A stretch of 64,000 bases of DNA, taken from positions 2,942,369 through 3,006,368 of the forward strand of contig ML682014.1 of NCBI GenBank assembly GCA_007922195.1. Direction: 5' to 3'. The DNA comes from Podocnemis expansa. Its lineage: Eukaryota; Chordata; Testudines; Podocnemididae. Numbering within the stretch: position 1 is the first letter of the stretch; every line of letters begins with the position of its first letter. A model generated the notes under the pieces. The model had not been told where the DNA came from. It ran no database searches and saw nothing but the letters and a program-made list of their open reading frames with translations. Of this stretch, positions 9,230 to 22,910 are shown piece by piece. A program made the translations under genes and the position numbers.

Positions 9230-12189
9230 TGGAGGATAAGCTGTTTCTAGTTTTTTGGTTTTTTTTTTTAAAGTTGGCTGTTCCTGGGTGAGTCATTCCC
9301 TAACACTTAGAAATAGCAGCTGTGACCATTCAGAGGCAGACGCCCCAGAGCTTTGTCCCTAAATTGTGCCATAAATGGAAGACTTCATCCCTTTAAACTC
9401 ATGTTTCCAGGCTACCCCAGCTTTGCTCACTCCGCAAATCCTCTCCCCTATCTTACAACAATTTTATACCTCAGAACACAGTGAAGAACTTGTTCAAGTC
9501 CAATTAGCCACAATGTAGCAATACCTTTATTCTCTATGCCTGCTGAGTGCATGTGCTGCTTTTTTTATGGATGCCCAGCTCATGTACAGAAAGCTGGCTA
9601 ACCTGGGCCACCGTCAGTGTTTTAGGCTCAGGGAACAAGACAACCCGAGTGTTAAGTAAGCATGCTAAAATTATTTTAGATACCTTACTCAAAAGCCAGA
9701 GGCTAGCTGCATTCACCTGTGAGTTAGGCATTGAGACTATAGAGTCTCTGTAATAAACACCTATCATGCTGGGGTATTCAGTTCAGACCCTGGAAGAAAG
9801 CTTCCATTCCCTACGTCCTTGGCAGCAGACTCCATCACAGGGAGGAGGAAATGCAATACCAGGATGGGGCAATCTTTTGGCAGGCTTTTTAATCATAAAT
9901 CGGGGTTGCCAAAACAGCAGGCCTAACCAGGCTGTCTGTGTGAGAGATGGGGTTGTTACTAATTGTAACAAGGTTTTTGGAGATGTGTGGTCCATATTTG
10001 GTTTCCAGATGTGGGTGAACATGTGCCATGCACCAGAACTGTTTGTAGCAGGGTCTGTTGACTCACACATGTGTCACACATCAACTGCATGGTGCATCCA
10101 AGACTTTAAATGGGGGGGGGGAGGTTGACACCATTCCAGGTCCCTGTTACAAGGAAGTGAAGGGAATCTGCAGCAAAAGGAATGGGAGTCTAAATAGGGA
10201 CCAGATGTCTTGAAGAGCCTCCAATTACAGAACATACCCTCTGCTTCTTCAAATGATGATCTCTGCATGGCTTCCATTTGTGGGAACATAGTGAACAGTG
10301 CTCAGTGTGGAAGCCAATGTGAGGACTTGCAAGAAGTCATAATCTATAGGATGGTGCAGCTGACTGCCATGGCATAGTGGAGGGAAAAGGTGTGTTTGGA
10401 GGAGCATGTGGAAACACTGCATATAGGGGCAGCCCTCTGTGGGGACCCCCCCACCATGTCCATGACTGCACATCTTACAAATATGTGCTTATGCAGGCAG
10501 TTGCAGTGGTTCTGCGGGTGCCAGTGAACTGGAGGGAGCTAGGGGCACACACAAGCTAAGAACACCAAGTAAACCCAACAAATACCCAGTTTCACCCAAA
10601 AAGTCGGAACAGCTGGGAAAGGGCTTCAAAGAGATTCTCAGCCAAAATAGGCCCTCTGGTCATCCTAGCGTTGTGCCACTGGTAACATCTGGTCCCGAAG
10701 AGCAAGCATCCAGAAAAGGGTGTTTACGTAGGTTTAAGAGCTTGGAGAGAATGTATATGTAATCACTACATACAGCTTGGAGAGTGTGTGTATGTAATCA
10801 CTACGCAAGAGGTCTCACCACCACCCTACCACACTCTGCCTGGTCTTTACTGAGGAGGGTAGCTCTCCGAACAAGAGTTGGTGCATTACTGGTGCTTATA
10901 GGGAGAGCAGAAGCCTTGGCATACCTATGTTCCTTCATCTTAGGAAGACAGCACTTCCTGCTTGGCAACAAGATGACTTAAAAAAAAAAAAAAAAAAAAG
11001 AGGATTGGCTCTTAAACAGCAGATTGAACCCTCCTATTTTCATAGCTGCCAGGACTTTCTCCCCTGGGGCTTAGGTAGTTTTTCATGTTTACCTCTGTTT
11101 TGCAGCATATTCATCTGCATGTGAATTGGAATCATGAATTGGTATAATCATTTGGACATGCCCCAGGAAACCGAGTACTGCTGATGCACACAGGACCTCC
11201 TTTTTCTTTATTAACAGTACGGCCGTGAATCAAGCTACACAGACATTTAGGCATGCATATATCTGGCTCTGTAAATATAGAGACATATTTAGACACCTTT
11301 AGTTAATGATGCCAAGACACAAATAAATAAAATGTTAAAATAAAAATGGCAATTTTAGTTATTTTTCCAGGTTTTTTAAAAAAGATTTTACTCTTTATAT
11401 AGCATCAAAATTGTTCAAACCACTATTAGTAAAAGTAATACAATATATCAGTGCGCTTGTTTGGTCAAGGATTTACAGACAAGGTAAGTGATGCAATCCT
11501 CACCTCCCCCCCACCCCCAGCTATGTGTAATTCTCCTCGGAAAAGTGTCTATTGCAAGAGTTATTTTTATACAACAGCTCTATTCCCTATTTATAAGTTC
11601 CTTTTTTGTTGTTTCCTATTTATAGTCACTCATAGTATACTTTAGTCACGAAAACAAGATTTTACTGTTTCATACGTCCAAGGGGGAGAGAAATCTAGAC
11701 TATCATCAAAATTGTCTATTAAATTCCAAATACAGGGCTAACCTATGGCACCTCAGAGAAAACACTGGGATAGATAATTTGGTAAACAGAACATGTAGGA
11801 TGCAACGAAAGGAAAATACTCACTTTGACACTCATGTATCCCAGGTTGAGTTCACAACCTTGGGGGGGGGTGCGCGCGAAGGGGAAATTTCACTTGTAAA
11901 CAGAGCATATTTATTAGAAACTTTACTGATACATTTCTGGAGTTTTTTTTTTTTCCAGAGTGGTACTGAACTTACAGACAAAAATTAATGATAATACTTG
12001 AAAGAAAAGACTGTCTTATATGCAAAATAGCTGACATTGTTGCTCCAGGAACCATATATTTCGATTCCCACTTCACATTTGTAAATGTGCAGATGGTATC
12101 AACTGGATGTCTCATTTTCTTAATCATGACATGTTGTTCCAGGAAGGACAACTGTTGTGAAGAGATGGTGTGCATCTGACCAAGAAGGA
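9230..12189. other. Intergenic stretch, no gene seen
   Basis: No recognisable coding domain. A poly(A) run of about 20 bases lies at 10979-10999, a short poly-G at 10111-10119 and an AT-rich stretch at 11320-11410. Reading frames here are short and look random. Confidence 0.35.
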
Positions 12190-14500
12190 GAAGAGCATTA
12201 ACTCATCAACATAGTGATGGGGGCTTTAAACTGGGTTCAAAGAGGGCAAGTGACCAAAGCCCATAGATAAACATTAACAAAGGCGACCTTAACAGAGTGC
12301 TAGATGTTGGCAAGTGGGCATAGAAAATTGCAAGGAACAGCACGAGGGATATCAGTAGGGGATATCTGTTCAACATCGTAGATGTCTATACAGAAATGGA
12401 AGGAATATGGGGGAATAAAAAACTTGAAGTATTAGTACATATGCTAAATTATTTAATTGGCATCTCAAAGACTTAGTGAGAGAAAACTTGACTAAAAAAA
12501 TCGCTACAGGTATTTTAGCATGTTCAGGAAGAATAGGCATGGGGAAAAAAGAGGTGTTGAATTGTACATCAAGAATATATAACCATGCTCTTTGATACAG
12601 AAGAGGATGAGAGCAACTAACTGAAAGTCTGAGCAAAGATAAAAAGGGAAAAAAGAGTGGTGACAACATGGCAGAGGTCTACAACAGATAACTAAATCAG
12701 GAAAAAGTGGTGGAGAAATTTTTAAAACCAATAAGGGAAATATCCAAGTACTTGGTAATAATGAGAACCTTAGCTACCTAGATGTGTTGGAAAAGTAATA
12801 TGGCAAAATATAAAATTTCCAAGAAGTTATTGGAATGGTCTGGGGACAACTTTGTATTAGAAATGGAGGACATAACTGGGGAGGGGGCAGTCATTTTAGA
12901 TTTGATTCTAGTCAATGAAGAGGAATTGATTGCCAATCTAAAGGTTGAAGGCAATTTGGGGGAAAAAATTATCATGCTATGATAGATTCTAAGGAAAGGA
13001 AGGAGAGAGAGCAGCAATGTACAGAAAATGGACTTTGAAAAAAAGCAGGCTAACAAGCTCAGAGCACCAGTAAGTAAGGTCCCATAGGAAGAAAATCTCA
13101 GGGATAAATTTATTCAGGAAAGCTGGTAGTGTCTCAGCGAGACAACATTAAAGGCACAAAAGCAAATTATCCTGATGTGAAAAGAAAGGTAGGAAGAATA
13201 GTAACAAGGCAATATGACTATCAGGTGCTCTTCAATTACTGGAAAATCAAAAAGGAATCCTACAAAAAGTGGAAACATGGACAAACTGCTAAGGAGGAGT
13301 ACAAAGGTACAACACAAGAATATAAGGACAAAATCAGAAAAGCTAAGGCATAAAATGAGTTAGAGTTAGCAAGGGACATTAAAAGGCAATAAGAAGAGGT
13401 TCTCCAAATATATTAGGAACGCAGAAAGATGAAGAAAAGTGTAGGTCCTCTGCTTAGTGGGAAAGGAAAGCTAATAACTGATGGTGTCAAGAAAACTGAA
13501 GTATTTAATGCCTCTGTTGCTTCAGTCTTCACTAAAAATGCTAACAGTGACTGGATTCTCAATTAATGTTAACAAGGAAGAAGGAACACAAGCCATAACA
13601 GGAAAAAAAAAACAGGTGAAAGATAGATTAGATGTATTCAAGTTGGCAGGACATGATGAAATTCATCCTCAAGTACTTAAGGGACTAACTAGTACAACCT
13701 CTGAAGCATTAGCAATTACGTTCAAGAACTTATATGAGACAGGTGAAGTCCCAGGGGATTGGAAAAGGATAAAACTAGTACCTATCTTTAAAAAGAGGAA
13801 CCAGGAGGAACCAGAAAATTATAGACCAGTCAGTTTAACTTCAATACCTGAAAAGATGCCAAAATGGATTATTACACAATGAAATCATAAGTATGTAGAT
13901 GATAAGGTGATAAGATATAGCTAGCATGGATTTGTCAAGAACAAATCATGCCAAACCAACCTAATTTTCTTCTTCAACAGGCTTAACTGCCTAGCTGCTG
14001 GAATGGGAAGTAGTAGACATGATGCATCTTAATTTTAGTAATGCTTTTGACACCATTACACATAACTGTCTCATAAGTCAACTTAGGAAATATGATCTAG
14101 AGATGGAGTTACCATATGGTGAGTGCACAACTGGCTGAAAGCCCACAGTTTTGCTGGAAGGTCGCATCTAGTGAGGTCCCACCCGCAGTGAGTCTTGGGT
14201 CCAGTACTATTCAGTATTTTTATTAATGACTTGGCTGGTCAAGAATACGCTTGTCAAATCTGCAAGGGTTGCAAGCTCCTTAGCAGTAAGAATTAGAATT
14301 CAAAATGACTTTCACAAAATAGAGAACTGGTCAACAAGAATCAACAAGATGAAATTCAATAATAAGTACAAAGGACATCACTTAAAGGATTTCTTAAACA
14401 GGAATGTTGTATGTAATACACAGGAGATAACTGTACTTTGTTACTTTAGTACTAGTTTAGACTTAAAATTAGATGAACATTTCTAACCATCAGAGGAGTA
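12190..14500 (+). pseudogene. CR1-like LINE relic, ORF2 (reverse transcriptase)
   Basis: Plus-strand frames carry CR1 ORF2 fragments in order: near 12885-12980 an ILDLILVNEEELIANLKVEG-like segment at the end of the endonuclease; then 13640-13760 with GHDEIHPQVLKGL and TGEVPGDWKRIKLVPIFKK; and 13810-13860 with ENYRPVSLTSIPEKM. Near 14215 there is a FINDLA-like remnant of the palm domain. The frame is cut by many stops and shifts. An intact protein would nick DNA and copy its own RNA. The copy is old and dead. Its left limit is approximate. Confidence 0.7.
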
Positions 14501-15050
14501 AAGTTCTAGAAGAGCCGTCCAAGGGGAGAAGTGGTGACCAAAAATCCTAACTGGCTTCAAGACTAAGCTAGGAAAGTTTATGGATGGGAAGGCATGATGC
14601 AACTGCCCAGAATGACATATAGCTGATGTGCAACTGCTAGTAACACCTATCCCCAATGGTCAGGATGCGGAGGGCTCTGAGTTACTACACACAATTCTTT
14701 CCCAGCTTTCTGGCTGGTAGATCTTGCTCAATTGCTCAGGGCATGACTGATCACCATATTTGGGTTTGGGAAATAATTTTCCTACAGAATGGCCTGAAGG
14801 GGTTTTTTTAACCTTCTTTTTCAGCATGGGGCACAGGTCAGTTCCAATTAGTTTAAACTAGTGTAAATGGTGAATTCTCTGTAACCGTAAGTCTTTAAAT
14901 CATGATTTAAAGACTTCAGTAACTTGGCCAGAAAAAGAGTCTATTACAGGGGGCTGGGAAGGGCAGTTCTGTGGCCTGCAATGTACCGGAGAACAGACTA
15001 GGTGATCATGACAGCCCTTTCTGGCCTTTAAAAAAAAATTATCTTTAAGT
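14500..15050 (+). repeat. CR1-like LINE 3' untranslated region
   Basis: Carries typical reptile CR1 tail phrases such as GGGCTCTGAGTTACTAC (14670), AATTCTTTCCCAGCTTTCTG (14693), CATATTTGGGTTTGGGAA (14755) and TGTGGCCTGCAATGT near 14972. It follows the ORF2 relic in the expected order. Confidence 0.6.
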
Positions 15051-15054
15051 CTAC

Positions 15055-15480
15055 TTGGGACTGGTGAGGCCACAGCTGGAGTAGTGTGTCCAGGGCTGGG
15101 CACCACACTTTAAGAAAGATGGTGACAAACTGGAGAAAGTGTAGAGGAGAGCAACAGAAAATGATAAAAGAAAACCTGACCTCTGAGGAAAAACAAAAAA
15201 CAAAAAAAACCCTAGCATGGTTAGCCTCGAGAAAGACTGAGGTGGGACAGCCTGTTAACAGTCTTCAAAGAATTAGGACTGTTACAAAGACAATGGTCAT
15301 CAATTTTTCTCCATGACGACAGAAGCTAGGACAAGAAGTAATTGGCTTAATCTGAAGCAAGCAATACCTAGGTTAGGTATCAGGAAAACTTCATAAGGGT
15401 CGTTAAAGCTCCAGAATAGGCTTCCAAGGGTTATTGGGGAACCTCCATCTTTGTCCATCTTGTATTTAACATCCGAACAC
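15055..15480 (+). repeat. Second CR1 fragment: RT C-terminus
   Basis: Starts CTTGGGACTGGTGAGGCCAC and continues with the GGCACCACACTTTAAGAAAG and ATGGTGACAAACTGGAGAAA segments that encode the end of CR1 ORF2. In an intact element this part precedes the 3' untranslated region, so here it must be a separate copy or a rearranged piece. Confidence 0.55.
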
Positions 15481-16357
15481 CAGCAAGGTCCCAGGATGAT
15501 TTAGGATTACTGAGCTCTGCCTCAGCACAGTGAGTTGTACTTCATTATTCTCTGATTTTAAATATCTCAGCCATAAATGTATTAAGCATCCACTGCTATA
15601 TTCCATTGTTTTTCTTCCTTCAGTTTAATCAGATTTGTGGGTATACTTACTGAGTTTTCCTTTCTATAAATTACATTTTAATTATCCACTAACTGCCTCC
15701 TGTTCCCCAAGCAGATTCTTTTTTCCAAAGTGCAGCTTGACAGATCTCTTCCCAGCTTCTCAAAAAGTCAGCCCAGCTCTGTTGATTCTCCTGCCTGTCA
15801 TTTCACTCAGATGAAGACAGTAAGAGTGGAGAGAAATGAATAAAGCCTAAGAAGTCTGAATGAAAAAATTTAATTGCAGTTGAAATAGGTTTGAAAGATC
15901 TATTAGCCATCTTTTAAAGTGAGACCAAATCTGCTTGTAAGGCAGATATATCGTTTGATAAAAATAATTATTTGAGAGAAAAAGAAAAAAAATCATCAGC
16001 AGCTGAATCAAGGAACAATAGGTAGACAGAGGTCCTTTAAGGACAAATTTAATTGACTCAATTTTCTAATGGGTGTCTGCAAAAGATACTACATTGATAG
16101 GCACATTAGAAATAGCAGAGACAGATTACACTTTTCATTTTAAACGTTTGTCACTCTCATGCCCATTTCCTTTTTAGAAGAAAAACTATTCCTTAAAAGT
16201 AGATAATTACTGTGAGGGAATTTACTGCTTGTGAAAAGTTTTGGACTGAAAGCCACGGAGAAATGCACCTTCTCTTTAGCCACAGAACAGATACAGTATG
16301 GAGTGCAAGCTTCTTACTGCTGTGTCCAACTCTGACTTGAAGGTCCCTCAGGTAGTA
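15481..16357. other. Intergenic stretch, no gene seen
   Basis: AT-rich, with no gene or repeat recognised. Confidence 0.35.
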
Positions 16358-16576
16358 ATGAGAAAAAAACGAGAGTCCTGTGGTACCTTAAAGACCAACA
16401 GATTTCTTTGGGCAAAGCTTTTGTGGGCTCCAACCCACTTCATCCAAAGCATCTTACATCAGACAAAGTGGGTTTGAACCAATGAAACCTTATTCCCAAG
16501 GAAATGTTAGTCTTTAAAGGTGCCACAGGACTCTCATTGTTTTTGCTGTACAGAGACTAACATGGCCATCCATCTG
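16358..16576. repeat. Interspersed repeat of the GTGGYACCTTAAAGACCAACAG family
   Basis: Left part AGAGTCCTGTGGTACCTTAA and right part TTTAAAGGTGCCACAGGACT are inverted copies. Between them lies AGCTTTTGTGGGCTCCAACC, and the end is GAGACTAACATGGCCATCC. This is the same family as 4572-4780 and the half copies at 35543 and 46097. Confidence 0.6.
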
Positions 16577-18072
16577 GTAGTAAAGAGAGTTTGTTTTTCA
16601 TGCTCAATCATTCACTGGTGTCTCAGCCAGAAAGGATGCCAGTTGGTGCCATGAGGTGGGGGGAGTTTGAATGATGAAGACAGAGCAAGCTCCAATCTCA
16701 CCACCTACCCAGTCATTAGACTGTGCTTTGCACAGGGATCTCTGTTTCCAACTGAACATCAAATCACATTGTTAGTGCCCTGTAAAAAGACTTTTCAAGT
16801 GCTATGACCAACAGCTAGATTTGAGCTAGGGTTCTTCTACAAGAGAATATTTACATACCTTAAACTGCTTACTTTCCAAAGAAAATACCAAACAAAGTAC
16901 AGTCTGCCCTTATTTTGCTTATTCAGGGCAGTGGAAAGGTAAGGGAGATGTGCCAATAATGCAAGGAAGAGCATACAGCTCTCACTGTCCCCTTGTACTC
17001 CTTATAGATGGTGAACAGAGTGTTGTGCTCAGGTAGCAGAAGGACTTTGTAGGACCACACACTGATGCTATTAGTCTCTAGTGCCAGCCAGCAGCAGTAT
17101 TTGGGAAGAGACCATACCCTTTTCAGAAGCAGCACTATATCTGCATTCACCAGAGCCGGGGGCAATACTGTGCCTATAGAACTCTCTGTAGGACAGCACA
17201 ACTTCACCATGACCCCTAACACAAGGCTGTGGAAAGGTGCCACTCCCAAGCTGAAAAAATATAGATAAAAACAGCTCATGTGCATAGTTTAGGCAAAGTG
17301 GCTATGTTGAATGTTGTATTCTCTCCAACGCAATGATCCAGTCATCTCTACTGTAGTAATACAAATAATTACTAATGATGTCCAATATAGTATTCTCTTC
17401 TTGTACATTTAATCTTTATGTTTGACAGATTCAAAGTTCAACGCTTGGGCATTCAGGAAAAACATCTTCAAAAATCTCTTCTCTCGCATTTGTTGTTCCT
17501 GCCTGTGAATAGACTTGGTGATTTCTCACCTAATATTGCTAAAATCTATGAACAAAGCTCACTTTAATATACATTAATCAGTAAATTTCAAGTAAGAAAA
17601 AATCAAGAGATGGCAAAACAGAATTTGTAAGACTTAAAACAATACAGCTCAGAAACTCATGAGTCCAACAGTACAATTTACATTTTTTTAATTCCTAATA
17701 CTGGAGTCAATTTTTCTCTGTGCAAAGATCCAGTGTATTAAAAGCATCGGAAACCCTCTATCCATGTTGCACAGAGTTAAAAGGACAGGGTTACAAGGTT
17801 TATGAATGGTTCTGTGAAAGAATGGTTACTAACAGACAAGGTGAAATAATATTTTTACACATTTTGGCAGCTTTTTCTTCAACTAGATCTAATAAGGTCC
17901 TTGTTTGGTCATATTTTTCTTTTAAATTCTCATAGACTCCTAAACCCAAAATTGCCTTAGGTTAAAAAACTGATCTAAAGGATTGCATTTAACAGAAAAG
18001 AAATCAATATTTTGTTTCTGGTGTGCAAGCTTTCAATATGTCATGCCGGAAGTCTGCAGAGTGACTTAAGTT
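16577..18072. other. Region downstream of the minus-strand gene, nothing recognised
   Basis: AT-rich sequence beyond the putative 3' end of the host gene. No coding domain is recognised. Confidence 0.35.
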
Positions 18073-18078
18073 TTTATT
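18073..18078 (-). promoter_or_regulatory. Candidate poly(A) signal of the host gene
   Basis: AATAAA on the minus strand, about 435 bases after the stop codon at 18511. Many such hexamers occur by chance in AT-rich DNA, so this is only the nearest plausible one. Confidence 0.25.
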
Positions 18079-18510
18079 GGTAAAATGACATCTTAAATAA
18101 AGTTCTGCATACTGTCTATACCTTTGTTCCTGTTATAGGATACCTTTAAAAGATTCACTTTGTGGTAGAAAAGAATTCTCCCTTTTCACAATTCCTAAGA
18201 GCCCTTAATGTTTTAAAAGATTCAGCCAATATCTTCAATTTTCCTCCTCTCTCTGAAAACACAGGATGAAAAATTGCTCAGAAACAGCATTAAAATGGGT
18301 TTAAATGAGACAAGGTATAAAATCATCTAATTGTAGAACCACATTTTAGGCTCCTTACAGAAAGGAAGGACAGATGACATCATCAAAAGAACATCTAGAT
18401 GTGAGGTTTCAATGTTATTTTTCACTACAAACAGACATAATACATAAATAAAGAATCTTTGATAACATCTCTTCGTCTGATGTTGCAATTGTTTTGGTTG
18501 TTCAGATAAC

Positions 18511-18627
18511 CTAGAAGATGTATTTCAGGTGCTTGATTCCATACGTTTTAAAGAAAACCATGACAATCAGTGCCCAGAGTCCAAGAATAAAGCCTCCTGG
18601 AGGATGCCAGTCTTTCTGCTTTGGCTT
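18511..18627 (-). CDS. Terminal coding exon of an unidentified membrane protein
   Basis: On the minus strand the intron end ATTTTACAG is followed by 38 codons and a TAG stop at 18511-18513. The peptide starts KPKQKDWHPPGG and continues with the hydrophobic run FILGLWALIVMVFF, then a basic and aromatic end KTYGIKHLKYIF. This is one membrane segment very close to the C-terminus, as in tail-anchored proteins or the last helix of a multi-pass protein. The exon starts in phase 0, which fits the end of the exon at 52725-52800. I do not recognise the family, so no function is assigned. The splice site, open frame and clear membrane helix make a real exon likely. An alternative is a retained pseudogene exon, but no damage is visible. 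Confidence 0.75.
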   Translation of the reverse strand, partial: KPKQKDWHPPGGFILGLWALIVMVFFKTYGIKHLKYIF

Positions 18628-21600
18628 CTGTAAAATAAAAAATGACATCACTGTTAGCTTTTCATGCTACATAGTCAATGGATTTATCAATTGAAAAAAA
18701 AAAAAACACCACACACCTTTGCATTAGAGCCAAAAATATAGCAAAAAATGCAAATCCTTTACAAAGCTGATATCCAAGGCCAACCATCTGTCCTTTCAAT
18801 GAAGTTAAAAGTAACTGCGGTGAAATGAATTGAGAGCCCACTACACCGGTGTCATGGGAGTGATGTTGTAAGTGAAACACACCTGTCATGGTATACTATC
18901 TGGAGATGCACATAACCTTCCAGAAGAAAAATCACTCACATATCTGTTTGGAATGAAACTTCTCATATATGGGCTCAAGTGAACTGTGCATTTTATGGGA
19001 GAATTTGGTAAAATTTTGTTGGGTGATAAAAATATATATTCTTAAGTGCAAAAGTTTAAAAACGAGGAGCTTGGTTTTTCATCATTTAAAAAATGCTCAG
19101 GTTGCTTCTTCTATAATCAGTTATTTAATGAATTAACAGTCATTTAAACATATAAATAATTATTAAAAGTTAAATGACTATAACATACAAGATTTGAACA
19201 CAGTAGTTTTCTAAGGATTTACACCCGAGGGAGCCCAAGAGCCCATGCTTGTCTGGTCTCTACCCAGCACTCTTCCTTTGAGCAATCCTCTTATTCACAG
19301 CCAGGTGACCTACATTCTAGGTGTATTAGGCCCCTCCTGATGTAAACTGAATGGTATGATTCCCATCCCTTCTGCTCTCTTCTCAGCACCATGAAAAGTT
19401 CAGGTCTTGTATAATCTGCGATGGGAACATGAACCTAACTAAGATCTGTGCAATTGGTTGAGAATTTAAACGTGCCGAAGTCAGAAGCATAACTCGACCT
19501 CACCTGCACACAGTAGACACCACACACAGTGATGCAGAATCTTAGATCTATGCAAAAGGAAGAATTGCTGAAACAAAACTATGTCCATGCTGCTAAAACA
19601 GTTGCTAAAAACCAGGCTATCCTTATAGATCCCACCTGAGCCAAATAACGAAGTCCTTGCTTCGTTTTTTGTTTGTTTTGTTTTGTTTTATTTCATGCTG
19701 AGCGATTTGGCTTCTTGTTATTAAAAAAGCCATCTATCATGCATAGAATATATACATTTTTCCACCTGAAGCTTGTCTCCTTCTGTATGATCATACACCA
19801 TAGACATCCAAAGATGTTCCAGTTTTGTAGCATTCAGTCAAATTCAGTCATATCAGAGTCAGTTAATAAATATTACAGATACCATACCCTCCACAGCTCC
19901 AACTGCTGCATGAAACTGGTTATGGGAAGCTTACTGTTCTCTACAAAATGCACCAGGTGGCTGGGAACTTCAAACCAACAGGTGCAGTTTGCCACGTCTG
20001 TTCTTTCAAAACAGCTTTTCCATCAACAGCAACAAAAGCTTTTGGATTTTTCTGCCTCTGTTTCTTAAAGTTGCATAGAACTGGCTAGATTTTTATTTTA
20101 ACTTTTTGGTTTTATGTTTTTTTTTTTAAAGAGAAAATTTCTTGTTAAGTGTAATATTTGTTATGCAAAACTAAAACAAATGAGAAACAAATCAGAAAAA
20201 CAAGCCCATGAAATGTTATTTTCCCTGCTGAGTGAATCAAGGAACTTGGATGATAATTTACATTATAAACAACAAAGCTGAAGATTTAAGACAAGTATGT
20301 ATATGCATCCTTACATTTACTAAGAAACTATAAAATGTATCTGTTGTTGATACTCCTTCATTGATATTCACAACCACACACCTGCATGTAAATATTTCAA
20401 GAAAATCAACTCTAAATGTGCAAAGCTGCCAACGTACCTCAGTTCTGAGAGGAGCAGCTCCCAAACACTTCTCCACACAAAGGAACTTTCTTGTTTAAAT
20501 TCTCCTAATTAACCCACAATTTGGTATGCATATTGCATTGCTCACTTCATCAATCTCTTTGTACTATCAATCTTTCTCGTCTTGGAGCTGACACAAATCC
20601 TTACCACAAAGTGGCACCTGACCCTTCTAGATAAATGACTTCAATTTGCAGTCAGTGCCACTAAAAGCCTCTCTTCTATTTTGTATAGAACCTGATTTAA
20701 TTTCTTTAAAGAATTTATATGAATAAATATTTATAAGGTGACCTACGAGTATGGTTTTATGTTCTGTCATGCTGCGTTTGAAGCTTTCCGCACAAAATTC
20801 CGAGACAAAATGGAGTCTGGTACAGTAATACTTTCACATTTGAATTCAAGGACACAAAATAATCTGTTCAAAGCCATACAGCAAAACTTTAAAATGTACT
20901 GGATACATTATTGATACAAAGACAAAAGCAACATAAAGGAAAAGAGTTGGGAATAGTGAAACTGCATGCTCAATCGTTTTAAAAATAAATACATCTTGAG
21001 AAATGGGATTACAGATTTACACACTGAAAACAACAGGTGAATATTAAACCATTCATATGTTCATGTCCAAGAGGTACTAGACTGTGCCTCTGATGCATTC
21101 CTAAAATGGTCAATAATGCAGCTAAGTGAGCACACAGTTAATTGTATTTAAAAAGTACTAGCATTTTTAGCTGAGGTGGCATGTGGACATCCCACAACCA
21201 CTGAACACACAAAATGAGAGCACAGAAATAAATGGGTGAGGTAATCTGCTTAAATCTGCAAAGTACAGCTTGGAGAGAACTGAAATGGCTTTCTTAAATG
21301 CTCCAGACTTGTAAGTTTAACAAAAAAAAAAGTTTATGGCTTGCTTAAAAATGCAACAAGTGCTCTACTTCAAACACTTGATTGTTCTGAGGATCCTGAA
21401 AAATAAACTACATGTAGACTTTCAGGTATTGAACTCAATGGGAGTTGTACCATTAATTTCAACATGGCCACTGCTCTCTATTCCAGGGACTGAGATAACA
21501 CAAAGACCAGAAACCTAATAACAACCACCTCCTTCCTTCTCTTAACTCCTTGAGTTACCCTAGCACCTCAGAAACCTAGTCATGGAGCAGGATACCACAA

Positions 21601-22241
21601 CATTAGTTGTGCAGTACAAACAGAAACACAGTCCCTGTCCCAAAGAGTGTGCAATCTGTGTGAGACAAGATTCAACAGCTAGATACAGACAAGGGAATAC
21701 AAGGAAACAATATTGGGATGCGTTTTTTTAAATAATTTAAATTGAAGTTTAATGTTATCCACTATCTGCATTCAGAAGATATTTTAGCATTTTAAATATA
21801 GCAATAATGATTTATTTAAAATCACTTCTACCACTTGATTTCCATTACCCAAATGTTCTCAAGCGTGTGTGTGTTCTAAATCATTTTGACTTTAAATATT
21901 TCTCTTGGATTAAGGTCTTAAAAGTTAAAAAGGCAACCACAAAAAGTAACATCATGAACATGCACTGTTAAAATAAAACCAGTAATAAAAACAGTTGAAT
22001 GTTAGTTAAATAAATAAATTAGTGTTACAAGCACTTGCTCTGTCCACTAATGCTTATTCAGGAAACAAATCACAGTATATAGAGAAAGTGAGCATGGGCC
22101 TCAGGTTGGTGTACTTACATGGAGCCATATTTCACTAGTTATGTAAAAACACACAACAAGACAGTTAAAATTTCCCTACACAATCTTTTAAGTAATCTGC
22201 ATATGAACTGAAAATAATGAAACAAGACAAAGGCTAACAGA
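18628..22241 (-). other. Intron of the host gene, 3' part
   Basis: No exon-like segment recognised. It contains a (GTTTT)n-like stretch near 19665-19690 and AT-rich sequence, with several short frames lacking domains. Confidence 0.4.
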
Positions 22242-22249
22242 GTATAGCG

Positions 22250-22442
22250 CAGTTTAGCTCGAACTCAAAACATCATGAGGGTTGCATGAGGACTAGAACA
22301 GGGCCACATGAGGACTAGTACGTTAGCCCGAGGGCTGCACCACTGAAACCTTTTCATATAACAATATTGCAAATATTAGTAACAATAGTGTCATTGCAGG
22401 CCACAGGAAATAGCTTTGGGGGCTGTGTGTTTGAGACCCCTG
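22250..22442. mobile_element. hAT MITE, 193 bp, TSD GTATAGCG/GCATAGTG
   Basis: Left end CAGTTTAGCTCGAACTCAAA and right end GTGTTTGAGACCCCTG are inverted repeats. The 8-bp flanks at 22242-22249 and 22443-22450 agree at 6 of 8. The body matches the outer element at 8607 with the nested part missing, so it is the empty-site form. Confidence 0.85.
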
Positions 22443-22734
22443 GCATAGTGTATAGGAGCAAAAGGGTTTGTGTTTTTTTAAATATAGGACATCCAGAATT
22501 TCAGAGGTATCGCTAAGCAAAACAATTTTCAGAGGTCAGGATTAGAGTAATTGTTTGAATTTTACAGAATGAATGTTTTGGTCTAAGCATTTCCATGCCT
22601 TGAAAATGGTCTGTTCCTTTTAAGTCAAAAATACCTGTTTATTCAGTGAAATGGGAATACGGTGTTAGATTTGAGAAAGCAAATAGGTGCTGAGAGAGAC
22701 CAAAGCAATTATATGGTGCCCCATTGCTAAAGAC

Positions 22735-22910
22735 CAAATTTTAAATCTTTAAATCAAAATTGGATGTCTTTCTAAGACATACAGCAAGGTTTAGACCTAC
22801 TGGTTGAACTAGAACATAATGATCACTGGGTGAAACTCTATGACCCGTGTGATGCTGGTGGTGAGGCTAAAATACAGTGTGGGTCCTTTCTGGCCTGAAG
22901 AACATATTAC
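22735..22910 (+). repeat. CR1-like LINE 3' tail fragment
   Basis: Reads TTGGATGTCTTTCTAAGACA and later CTGGGTGAAACTCTATGACC and GGGTCCTTTCTGGCCTGAAG, the order seen in reptile CR1/L3-type tails. It is truncated and diverged. Confidence 0.55.

Noticed and set aside
8626..9296. Overlapping frames of up to 168 codons on both strands
   Set aside because: They come from the GC-rich tandem repeat in the nested MITE.
10979..10999. Poly(A) run as the tail of a processed pseudogene
   Set aside because: No recognisable coding sequence or target duplication precedes it; treated as a simple A-run.
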